Part shown: positions 52,730 to 60,776 of the stretch, in pieces
Position numbering within the stretch: the stretch's first letter is position 1
Layout of the letters: the number at the start of each line of letters is the position of its first letter
From: Thalassospira marina
Lineage (GTDB): Bacteria > Pseudomonadota > Alphaproteobacteria > Rhodospirillales > Thalassospiraceae
Length of the DNA stretch: 64,000 nt
Direction of reading: 5' to 3'
Assembly: GCF_002844375.1 (NCBI RefSeq)
Contig: NZ_CP024199.1
Coordinates: 1,872,001-1,936,000, forward strand
Translations under genes and position numbers: made by a program
Notes under the pieces: generated by a model
Seen by the model: the letters and a program-made list of their open reading frames with translations, nothing else
Databases searched by the model: none
What the model was told of the DNA's origin: nothing

Positions 52730-52745
52730 ATGTGAAAAATCACAT
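52730..52745. promoter_or_regulatory. Perfect palindrome between ligase and ALDH genes
   Basis: ATGTGAAAAATCACAT is a perfect 6-bp inverted repeat with a 4-bp spacer. The half sites are CRP-like, but CRP needs 6 bp. It could be an operator or a weak RNA hairpin. Confidence 0.35.
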
Positions 52746-52790
52746 TTGATTGGCCCGAAAAGCACCACCATTTTCATCCTGTGAGGAAGA

Positions 52791-54182
52791 ATGTCTGAGA
52801 CTTTAAGAACCATCTCGCCTGTTGATGGATCTGTTTATGTTGAACGGCCATTGGCAAATGCGGCAGATATTGATGCCGCCCTTGATAAGGCCCGCGACGC
52901 GCAAAAGGCATGGCGCGGCGTTCCCATTGCCCAGCGACAGGAAATTTTGCGCAAGGCGGTTGCAGCCTTTGTTGCCAAGAAGGACGAGATTGCCGCTGAA
53001 ATCAGCTGGCAGATGGGCCGCCCGATTTCACAGGCAGGCGGCGAGGTTGGCGGTTTTGAAGAACGCGCAACCTATATGATCGATGTCGCGCCCGAAGCAC
53101 TGGGGGATTATAACCCCGGCGAAAAAGCCGGTTTTAACCGCTTCATCCGGCGCGAGGCCCTGGGTGTTGTTGCCATTATCGCACCCTGGAATTTCCCGTA
53201 TCTGACGGCAGTTAATGGCGTAGTACCGGCATTGATGGCCGGGAACAGTGTGGTGTTGAAACATTCGCATCAAACACCGCTTTGCGCCGAGCGCTTTGCC
53301 GAAGCCTTTGCTGCGGCAGGCTTGCCTGATGGCGTATTTCAGCATTTGCATCTAAGCCATGCTGATGCCGAAAAGCTGATGGGTGACCGCCGGGTGGATT
53401 TTGTCAATTTCACCGGTTCGGTTCCTGGCGGGCATGCGGTACAGCGTGCGGTGGCGGGTAAATTCATTGCCACGGGTCTGGAACTGGGTGGTAAGGACCC
53501 GGCCTATATCCGGGCGGATGTTAACCTGGCCCATGCGGTCGAAAACGTTATTGACGGGGCGTTTTTCAATACCGGCCAATCCTGCTGTGGCATTGAACGC
53601 ATTTACGTTCATGAAAGCCAGTATGATGCCTTCGTTGATCAGGCAGCCGCGTTGGTCAGCCAGTATCGCCTTGGCAGCCCGATAGACCCCAACACAAATT
53701 TGGGGCCGATGGTACGCGCCAGTTCGGCCGATTTTGTGCGGGGGCAAATCGCCGATGCGATTGCAAGCGGGGCCAAGGCCCTGATTGACCCGGCCACATT
53801 CGCCGCCAATGCCGAAGGCACGCCGTATCTGGCACCACAGGTGATGGTGAATGTTGATCATTCCATGCGGGTGATGAGCGAGGAAAGCTTTGGCCCGGTT
53901 GTGGGCATCATGAAGGTTTCATCGGATGAAGAAGCCATCCGCCTGATGAATGACAGCGAATTTGGCCTGACAGCATCCATCTGGACCGCCGATGAAGAAG
54001 CCGCCCTTGCCATTGGTGATCAGCTTGAAACCGGGACGGTCTTTATGAACCGTGCGGATTATCTTGATCCGGCGCTGGCATGGGTCGGGGTTAAAAATTC
54101 CGGTCGGGGCTGCACGCTGTCAAAGATTGGCTATGAAAGCCTGACCCGGCCGAAAAGCTTCCATCTGCGTACCAAAATTTAA
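52791..54182 (+). CDS. Aldehyde dehydrogenase family protein
   Basis: 463-residue NAD(P)-dependent enzyme. APWNFPYLTAV contributes the oxyanion asparagine, LELGGKDPAYI the catalytic-base glutamate, and NTGQSCCGIERI the nucleophile C265 (a second cysteine follows it). FGPVVGIMKV and SEFGLTASIWT complete the fold. It is shorter than the 480-500 of most ALDHs. Context suggests oxidation of a gamma-glutamyl aldehyde made by the downstream alcohol dehydrogenase. The gap to the ligase is 101 bp. Confidence 0.93.
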   Translation: MSETLRTISPVDGSVYVERPLANAADIDAALDKARDAQKAWRGVPIAQRQEILRKAVAAFVAKKDEIAAEISWQMGRPISQAGGEVGGFEERATYMIDVAPEALGDYNPGEKAGFNRFIRREALGVVAIIAPWNFPYLTAVNGVVPALMAGNSVVLKHSHQTPLCAERFAEAFAAAGLPDGVFQHLHLSHADAEKLMGDRRVDFVNFTGSVPGGHAVQRAVAGKFIATGLELGGKDPAYIRADVNLAHAVENVIDGAFFNTGQSCCGIERIYVHESQYDAFVDQAAALVSQYRLGSPIDPNTNLGPMVRASSADFVRGQIADAIASGAKALIDPATFAANAEGTPYLAPQVMVNVDHSMRVMSEESFGPVVGIMKVSSDEEAIRLMNDSEFGLTASIWTADEEAALAIGDQLETGTVFMNRADYLDPALAWVGVKNSGRGCTLSKIGYESLTRPKSFHLRTKI

Positions 54183-54221
54183 GGGCAGGCGCCGTTGCGC
54201 CGTGCCAGGGGAAACATTGCC

Positions 54222-55391
54222 ATGAGCAAACATATCACCGGAAACTGGAATTATCCGACGCCTGTTCGTTTTGGTCCGGGCCGGATTGCGGAACTTGCCG
54301 ATGCCTGCAAGGCACTGGGTATGACACGCCCGTTACTGATTACCGACGAGGGCCTTAAGGACCTGCCAATGGTGCGTGATGCCATTAGCGCCAATGAACA
54401 GGCAGGTTTGCCTACCGGGCTTTTTGCCGGGGTAAAAGGCAACCCGGTTGGCAAAAATGTTGATGATGGTCTTGCTGTTTACCGTGAAGGCGGCCATGAC
54501 GGCGTTATTGCCTTTGGTGGCGGTTCGGGCCTTGACGCGGCAAAGGCCGTGGCCCTGATGGCGGGGCAGTCACGCCCGATGTGGGACTTTGAAGATGTTG
54601 GCGATAACTGGACCCGTGTGGACCCCAAGGGCGTTGCACCGATTGTTGCCGTGCCGACAACATCGGGCACCGGGTCCGAAGTTGGGCGCGCTAGCGTCAT
54701 TACCAACGAAGACACGCACGAAAAGAAAATTATCTTTCATCCCAAAATGTTACCGGGGATTGTTATATCAGACCCTGAACTGACAGTCGGCCTGCCAGCC
54801 CATGTTACGGCGGCAACCGGGGTGGATGCCTTTGTACATTGTTTTGAAGCCTTTTGTGCGCCGGGCTATCACCCGATGGCCGATGGCATCGCCCTTGAAG
54901 GCATGCGCCTGATTGCCGATGCATTGCCGCGTGCCTATGACGATGGCAAGGATATTGTTGCCCGCGCCGATATGCTGGCGGCGGCTTCGATGGGGGCGAC
55001 GGCCTTCCAAAAGGGGCTTGGCGGTGTTCACGCGCTGGCCCATCCGATTGGTGCAATTTTTGATACCCACCACGGCCTGACCAACGCCATTTTGCTGCCC
55101 TATGTCATGCGCGCCAATCGCAAGGTGATCGAAGATAAAATGGTGATTCTGGGCCGTATGCTCAATATCGCCGCGCCGGGTTTTGAGACCATGTTTGACT
55201 GGGTGCTGGGTTTCCGTACCCGCCTTGGCATCGTCAATACGCTTGCTGAAATCGGTGTTGATGTTGATCGCGCCGACGAAGTCGCGACCAAGGCAAAGGC
55301 CGATCCGTCAGACGGGGGCAACCCGGTTGATCTTTCGGTTGCGGATTACGCCGCCATTTATCGCCGTGCCTGCGCGGGCGAACTGGGCTGA
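54222..55391 (+). CDS. Iron-containing (class III) alcohol dehydrogenase
   Basis: 389-residue enzyme. The N-terminal NAD-binding part has FGPGRIAELADACKALG and FGGGSGLDAAKAVAL (GGGS motif). VPTTSGTGSEVGRASVI precedes the metal site: DAFVHCFEAF (Asp, His) and GGVHALAHPIGAIFDTHHG (two His). All four metal ligands are therefore present. The ATG at 54222 has AGGGGA upstream; the frame opens earlier at 54195. It lies 39 bp after the ALDH gene. The pathway role inferred is oxidation of the alcohol end of the glutamylated substrate. Confidence 0.93.
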   Translation: MSKHITGNWNYPTPVRFGPGRIAELADACKALGMTRPLLITDEGLKDLPMVRDAISANEQAGLPTGLFAGVKGNPVGKNVDDGLAVYREGGHDGVIAFGGGSGLDAAKAVALMAGQSRPMWDFEDVGDNWTRVDPKGVAPIVAVPTTSGTGSEVGRASVITNEDTHEKKIIFHPKMLPGIVISDPELTVGLPAHVTAATGVDAFVHCFEAFCAPGYHPMADGIALEGMRLIADALPRAYDDGKDIVARADMLAAASMGATAFQKGLGGVHALAHPIGAIFDTHHGLTNAILLPYVMRANRKVIEDKMVILGRMLNIAAPGFETMFDWVLGFRTRLGIVNTLAEIGVDVDRADEVATKAKADPSDGGNPVDLSVADYAAIYRRACAGELG

Positions 55392-55429
55392 TACAGGCGA
55401 TCACATCAAATCGGGATCGGGGACAGGCA

Positions 55430-56290
55430 ATGGGTTTGAAAATACTGGTCGTGGATGGCAATCTTGCCAGGGTCAACCAGCTTAACCAGTCGCTGGGTGG
55501 GTCACCATCTGGCGAGGGATATGTTGCTGCCCTGCATCTTCTTGATCCCGATATTGATGCGACAATTGTTCATCCGGCCGATGACGGGCCGGATTGCCTG
55601 CCATTTGGCATTGCACTAACTGATTTTGACGGGATCGCCTGGACAGGGTCGGCATTGAATGCCTATGCCGATGAACCCGCCGTTGCCAACCAGTTACCGC
55701 TTGCCCGGGCCTGTGTTGAATCCGGCGTGCCGGTATTTGGCAGTTGCTGGGGCATGCAAATAGTGGCCCAGGCCCTGGGCGGGGAAGTCCGGCCCTGTGA
55801 AAAGGGCCGTGAAATTGGCATTGGTCGTGAAATTCTGGTCAATGAAGCGGGCGAAACCCACCCGTTATTTGCAGGTCGATCAACATGCTTTAGCGCAATG
55901 ACCGTGCATATGGACGAAGTGTGGGCCGTGCCTGAAGGGGCGGTTATTTTGGCGGGCAACCGGCATTCTGCCGTTCAGGCCTTTGCACTGGAAACATCGA
56001 AATACCGGTTTTGGGGGGTGCAATATCACCCGGAATATTCGCTGGCCGAACTTGCTGCCATTTTCCGCCGGTACGGGCAAAGATTGATTGATGCGGGCCT
56101 GTTTGCCGATCAGGCCGCCCTTGATGCCATGGCCGATGACTGGTTCACCCTGCATAACGATACCGGGCGGCGAGACCTTGCCTGGAAATACGGTATTGGC
56201 GAGGATACGTTATATGCATCCTCGCGACTAACCGAACTTTCAAACTGGCTGACCTATCTGGTGCGACCCTATGTCGCCAGCAGGGGCTAA
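55430..56290 (+). CDS. Class I glutamine amidotransferase-like hydrolase
   Basis: 286-residue protein of the GATase_1 fold. The nucleophile is in FGSCWGMQIVAQALGG and the His-Glu pair is in GVQYHPEYS. AMTVHMDEVW and the preceding loop resemble GMP-synthase-type amidotransferase domains. No synthetase domain is attached, and no partner subunit is adjacent. As the last gene of the ligase cluster it is a plausible gamma-glutamyl hydrolase that frees glutamate, though the canonical peptidase C26 (PuuD) sequence is not what is seen. It follows the ADH by 38 bp. Confidence 0.85.
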   Translation: MGLKILVVDGNLARVNQLNQSLGGSPSGEGYVAALHLLDPDIDATIVHPADDGPDCLPFGIALTDFDGIAWTGSALNAYADEPAVANQLPLARACVESGVPVFGSCWGMQIVAQALGGEVRPCEKGREIGIGREILVNEAGETHPLFAGRSTCFSAMTVHMDEVWAVPEGAVILAGNRHSAVQAFALETSKYRFWGVQYHPEYSLAELAAIFRRYGQRLIDAGLFADQAALDAMADDWFTLHNDTGRRDLAWKYGIGEDTLYASSRLTELSNWLTYLVRPYVASRG

Positions 56291-56339
56291 AGCTGCTGGC
56301 CGGGCTTAGCAGCATCCGTGCCATTGATGCTTTGCGGGT

Positions 56340-57287
56340 TTATAAGGCCTGTTTGACAGCCTGCTTTGCGCGTTCTTCGACAGTTTGGACATTCAAATCC
56401 CAAACCGTGGTGCCGTGGGTTTCTGCCGTCAGGCTGGCCATGGCAAGGCCGCGGGAAACGGCATAATCAAAATCACCGGGTTTGCTGGCGGCTGCGGCGG
56501 TGAAGCCGGCAAAAAAGGCGTCGCCAGCCCCATTGGCATCAACAAGGCGGGTTGGCAACGGTGCCCAGAATGCCACGTCGCCACGGTTAAGCGTTACAAC
56601 ACCTTGCGCACCCAGCGTGATAATAACCTGCGGGGTGCCTTTATGATGCAGGATGCCAGCGGCCTTAACGGCATCTTCCTGCGAGCCCACATTCTGGCCG
56701 GTCAGAATTTCGCTTTCGATGCGATTGGCAATCAGCAGGTCAACATCGCCAATAATTTCTTTCCAGCGATCCGCCTTGAACGGCGAGACCGTTGCGGCAC
56801 AAAACGGGATGGCCCCCTTATTGCGGCTTAGCCACGCCAGGGTCTCGACCGGCAGGTTGGCATCGGCCACCCACCAGTCCCATTTTTTAAGCTGCCCCAG
56901 ACGGGACTGGAAATGTTCGATCGTCAGGCTGTCATAGGTTTCGGCATCCATCAGGCCCAGGGCAAGGTCGCCCTCGGTATTCAGGATGGCGGTATAACCC
57001 GGTGTATGCTGGCCGGGCAGGCGGTCGAGCAGGCGGGTATCAATGCCAATTTCTGACAGGGACTGCACAATCTGCCCGCCATCACCATCACGGCCGACGG
57101 CCCCGGCCATGCCAACATTGCAGCCCAGCAGGCGCAAATGAACGGCAATATTGCGGCCAACACCACCCGGTTTGCGATGCAGGGTTTTAACCGGGTTGGA
57201 TGCCGCAGGTACAAACGGGTTCAGACATTGCATGGTGCGGTCAAAATGGGCGGCACCCAGGCACAGGATATTGGCGGGCAAGGACAT
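56340..57287 (-). CDS. PfkB-family carbohydrate/nucleoside kinase
   Basis: 315-residue ribokinase-like enzyme. The N-terminal GGVGRNIAVHLRLLG is the first PfkB signature. The second, VDANGAGDAFFAGF, has the anion hole and the catalytic-base aspartate. Together with the gene context (5'-nucleotidase, nucleoside-type ABC importer) a nucleoside such as pseudouridine is a possible substrate, but no pseudouridine-glycosidase gene is adjacent. It is convergent with the amidotransferase gene, 50 bp away. Confidence 0.86.
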   Translation of the reverse strand: MSLPANILCLGAAHFDRTMQCLNPFVPAASNPVKTLHRKPGGVGRNIAVHLRLLGCNVGMAGAVGRDGDGGQIVQSLSEIGIDTRLLDRLPGQHTPGYTAILNTEGDLALGLMDAETYDSLTIEHFQSRLGQLKKWDWWVADANLPVETLAWLSRNKGAIPFCAATVSPFKADRWKEIIGDVDLLIANRIESEILTGQNVGSQEDAVKAAGILHHKGTPQVIITLGAQGVVTLNRGDVAFWAPLPTRLVDANGAGDAFFAGFTAAAASKPGDFDYAVSRGLAMASLTAETHGTTVWDLNVQTVEERAKQAVKQAL

Positions 57288-57416
57288 GAAGGAAATCTTT
57301 TAAACCGGGTTTCAAATGTGGGGCGATGAAACGGGTATTCCGCGTCATCTGTTTGATAATCCCCCCATCACGGGCAGGCAAGGAAAACGCATATCAGGGG
57401 ATTGCCAGATATATAA

Positions 57417-57450
57417 AAAACGGGGCAGCCTTTGTAGGGCCACCCCGTTT
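57417..57450 (-). terminator. Intrinsic terminator of the 5'-nucleotidase gene
   Basis: On the minus strand AAACGGGG and CCCCGTTT form a stem with inner GGC/GCC pairing, followed by TTTTTTAT, 54 bp after the stop. Confidence 0.85.
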
Positions 57451-57503
57451 CGATGTCTGGCAGGGATAAGGTAAGCCCTGCCGGGTTATAAAGTGTGTTG
57501 TGC

Positions 57504-59099
57504 CTATTTCAGGATGATGCGGCCCTGTGTGGCCGGGGTCATCGGCGAATTTGCCGCGATATATTCGGCAACCGCATCTTCAAGATTGGGGCCATAATCA
57601 TAGGCATCAACACCATTGTCGCGGAACAAAACGTAGCCATCGCCACCACGACGCATGAAATCGTTCGAGACAACACCGTATAATTTGTCGTCCTGGATCG
57701 GGCTGTAAGCGCCATCTTCCATAACCATGACGTTTGAAACACGCGCACCTTCAGCCGCAGCCAGATCAAGGTCAAATTTCAGTCCGGCAACCTGCGGGAA
57801 CTGGCCTTTGCCTTCGGCCACGCCAGAAACCCCATGTTCAAGCGATGCAACCACGTTCTTGCCCGAAAGTTTGAAGGTCGCAATCGTGTTCTGGAACGGC
57901 AGAACGGTCATGACCTCACCCATATTGACCTGGCCCTGATCAATGCTGGCACGCAGGCCGCCACCATTTTGAATGGCGATCTGGAAGCCTTCGCCGGCCT
58001 TTGCCAGCATCGCATCGGCAACAAGGTCGCCCATCGCACATTCCTGCGCACGGCAGGTTTCACGCGATCCGTCGGCTGGTCCTGAAAATTCGCCAACAAG
58101 CTGGTTGCGCACGGCATCCACCGGGGCGCGTTTGGCATCAATAGCGGCCAGAACATCGGGTGCCTGTTTGACGCTGCTATCAAGTGCAATAGGATCACCC
58201 TGCCATTTGACCGGCACACCATCGTCATTAAAGGTGACGTTCAGATCGCCAAGATAACGGCTATAGGCATAGGCCTGTACGATCAGCACAGGGTCGCCGT
58301 TGGGGGTGTGTTCTACAACCGGGTAGGGGTATTGGGCGTTTTTGTCGGTATTGGAAAACAGCAGGTGGTCATGCCCGCCAACAATAACGTCGATGCCATC
58401 TACGCGCTTGGCAATTTCAAAATCGCGATAGGACCCGTCATGTCCCAGAACAATGATCTTGTCGATGCCTTCAAGCTTCAGCTTGGCAACAGCGATGCGC
58501 AATGCCTCTTCCGATTTCATGAAGGTCAGATCCGGGCCGATAGAGCTGACTTCCGGTGTCTCCTCGGTCGTGAGGCCAATCACGCCGATTTTCTGCCCGC
58601 CGGCTTCCAGAATGGTATAGGGTTTTACCTTGTCATGTAGGGGGGATGCAGGACCTGCGACCAGATTGCTTGATACGATAGGGGTTTTGTTATTTTCAAT
58701 GAAACGGACCAGATTTTCCGGTCCGTCATCAAATTCATGGTTGCCGATCGTCATGGCGTCATAGCCAACCATGCCCATCAGTTCGGCAGTCAGGTCACCT
58801 TTATAGGTGGTATAGAAAAGCGATCCCTGAAACTGGTCGCCCGCATCAAGAACCACCGTGTTACCACCTTGGGCGCGGGCATCGCGAATGGCGGTTGCCA
58901 GGCGGGCATAGCCGCCAAAACATTTGCCTTCGGTTTCGCCTTTGGCATCGCAGCTATTGTTATATTTGGTGACCGATTCGACCCGGTCATGAACGTCGTT
59001 GGTGTGTAAAATTCGCAGTTGATAATCAGCAAGAGCGGGTGCGCCCCCAAGGGCCAGCATCGAACAGGCAGTCAGCAGGCCCAACGTCATCCGTTTCAT
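57504..59099 (-). CDS. Secreted bifunctional 5'-nucleotidase / metallophosphatase
   Basis: 531-residue periplasmic enzyme of the UshA type. The signal peptide is MKRMTLGLLTACSMLALGG followed by APALA at the cleavage site. The dinuclear-metal phosphatase motifs are in order: LHTNDVHDR, DAGDQFQG, GNHEFDDG, GHDGS, GGHDHLL. The C-terminal 5'-nucleotidase domain with NGGGLRASIDQG and FMRRGGDGY follows. It releases nucleosides from nucleotides, feeding the BMP-type importer on the other strand. The ATG at 59099 has GGAG; the longer frame is rejected. Confidence 0.94.
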   Translation of the reverse strand: MKRMTLGLLTACSMLALGGAPALADYQLRILHTNDVHDRVESVTKYNNSCDAKGETEGKCFGGYARLATAIRDARAQGGNTVVLDAGDQFQGSLFYTTYKGDLTAELMGMVGYDAMTIGNHEFDDGPENLVRFIENNKTPIVSSNLVAGPASPLHDKVKPYTILEAGGQKIGVIGLTTEETPEVSSIGPDLTFMKSEEALRIAVAKLKLEGIDKIIVLGHDGSYRDFEIAKRVDGIDVIVGGHDHLLFSNTDKNAQYPYPVVEHTPNGDPVLIVQAYAYSRYLGDLNVTFNDDGVPVKWQGDPIALDSSVKQAPDVLAAIDAKRAPVDAVRNQLVGEFSGPADGSRETCRAQECAMGDLVADAMLAKAGEGFQIAIQNGGGLRASIDQGQVNMGEVMTVLPFQNTIATFKLSGKNVVASLEHGVSGVAEGKGQFPQVAGLKFDLDLAAAEGARVSNVMVMEDGAYSPIQDDKLYGVVSNDFMRRGGDGYVLFRDNGVDAYDYGPNLEDAVAEYIAANSPMTPATQGRIILK

Positions 59100-59756
59100 C
59101 GTGTTTGCTCCGGTCAAAGTGCGAAAGTGTGTTTTTGGGTTTGCACCCCAAAAGCCATGTTGTTCAAACCGCTTATGGTAAACAAGGCAGCCCTGATGTC
59201 GACTGAAACTATCATGACGGCCCAATTGAAATTACGGGGCCTTAAAACCCGGCGTGGTGAAACTGCGGGGTCATTCGCTGCTGGCGATTTGGCAAGCCGG
59301 GTTGATTTTCCAATTGCCGGCCATGTTGTCCTGAGCAAGAGAGAATCGGGACGATTGCATGATCAGTGTGGACGGATTCCAAAAAGGTATTTTACCGGAA
59401 TGTGACAGTGAAAGCGCTTTCACTCCGGCTAAATTTCTTGAAATTTGTTCGTGCCGTGGTTAAACGGGCCAACGTAAGGGAAATCACTGATAGGGCAGGG
59501 CAAAGCGATCATCAATCGGGTCCATTACTGACCATTTGGACAGCTTTTATACCTGATAATGTTCCTCGCCTATTTACACAGGCCCATATTTTGTAGTTAC
59601 CATATGTCGTCCGTATCCGGTTTAAATGGGGAAAGGCGCAAACAGTCCCGGATAAATCAATAAGGAACGGGCACCGTTTTTCGATGAGGGAGTTCCGCCG
59701 TCAAGGGCACTGGCGGGATACAAAATAAGAGAATCAAGCAACAGAAGGGCATCGGA
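59100..59756. other. Divergent control region (5'-nucleotidase / nucleoside ABC operon)
   Basis: 657 bp without a credible gene. Its one clear feature is the 18-bp palindrome at 59407-59424. No other repeat stands out. Confidence 0.55.
59407..59424. promoter_or_regulatory. LacI-family-type operator (perfect 18-bp palindrome)
   Basis: AGTGAAAGCGCTTTCACT is a perfect palindrome with the central CG typical of LacI/GalR-family sites. It lies 308 bp upstream of the nucleotidase start and 333 bp upstream of the BMP gene. No LacI-family gene is in the window. Confidence 0.6.
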
Positions 59757-60752
59757 ATGAAAAAGCTTCTGACCACAATGGTCGCGGCTGTCGCGTGCTA
59801 TGCTACGGTAGCGTCGGCTGCCGAAATCAAGCCGGCGGTTGTTTACGATCTGGGCGGCAAATTTGACCGTTCCTTTAACCAGAGTGCCCACGAGGGTGCC
59901 GAGAAATACAAAGCAGATACCGGCACAGCCTATCGCGACTTTGAAATCCAGAACGATTCCCAGCGCGAACAGGCCATGCGTAACTTTGCGCGCCGCGGTA
60001 TGAACCCGATTGTCGTGATCGGCTTCTCGCAGGCCAGCGCCCTTGAAAAAGTTGCTGCCGAATTCCCTGACACCAATTTTGCGATTGTTGACTCGGTTGT
60101 TGATCTGCCGAACGTTCAGTCCATTCTGTTCAAAGAACAGGAAGGTTCGTTCCTGGTGGGTGTTCTTGCCTCGATGGCATCGAAATCCCACAAGGTCGGC
60201 TTCATCGGCGGCATGGATATTCCGCTGATTCACAAGTTTTCCTGTGGCTATGCCCAAGGCGTTAAATACGCCAATGACAGCACCGAAGTTTTTGAAAACA
60301 TGACCGGCACCACCGGCGCTGCCTGGAATGACCCGGTTAAGGGTGGCGAACTGGCGAAATCACAGTTCGACCGTGGCGCGGATGTTGTTTACCATGCCGC
60401 AGGCGGCACCGGCGTTGGTGTTCTGCAGGCAGCAGCAGATGCGGGCAAGCTTGGCATTGGTGTGGATTCCAACCAGAACGCCCTGCATCCGGGTTCGGTT
60501 CTGACCTCGATGCTCAAGCGTGTTGATACAGCTGTTTACCAGGCATTCAAAGATGCAGCCGATGGTAACTGGCATTCCGGTACGACGGTTCTTGGCCTTA
60601 AAGAAGGCGGTGTTGACTGGGCTCTCGATGATAATAACGAGAAGCTGATCACCGACGACATGAAAGCAGCCGTTGCCAAGGCTAAAGCAGAAATCATCGA
60701 TGGCTCGCTGAAGGTTCATGATTACATGACTGACAGCGCCTGCCCGATGTAA
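59757..60752 (+). CDS. BMP-family ABC transporter substrate-binding protein
   Basis: 331-residue periplasmic protein of the basic-membrane-protein (Bmp/Med) family. The signal peptide is MKKLLTTMVAAVACYATVASA. YDLGGKFDRSFNQSAHEG is the first ligand loop of nucleoside-binding members, and GGMDIPLIHKFSCGYAQG and VVYHAAGGTGVGVLQAA follow. Characterised Bmp proteins bind purine nucleosides. It heads the importer operon, with a 24-bp gap to the ATPase gene. Confidence 0.93.
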   Translation: MKKLLTTMVAAVACYATVASAAEIKPAVVYDLGGKFDRSFNQSAHEGAEKYKADTGTAYRDFEIQNDSQREQAMRNFARRGMNPIVVIGFSQASALEKVAAEFPDTNFAIVDSVVDLPNVQSILFKEQEGSFLVGVLASMASKSHKVGFIGGMDIPLIHKFSCGYAQGVKYANDSTEVFENMTGTTGAAWNDPVKGGELAKSQFDRGADVVYHAAGGTGVGVLQAAADAGKLGIGVDSNQNALHPGSVLTSMLKRVDTAVYQAFKDAADGNWHSGTTVLGLKEGGVDWALDDNNEKLITDDMKAAVAKAKAEIIDGSLKVHDYMTDSACPM

Positions 60753-60776
60753 GCATCTGACATTCGGGGATCAGAC

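Noticed and set aside
52730..52745. CRP operator between ligase and ALDH
   Set aside because: The half sites look right, but the spacer is 4 bp, not the 6 bp CRP needs.
59366..59596. 76-codon open frame in the nucleoside divergent region
   Set aside because: It spans the LacI-type palindrome and lacks a ribosome site and any family pattern.
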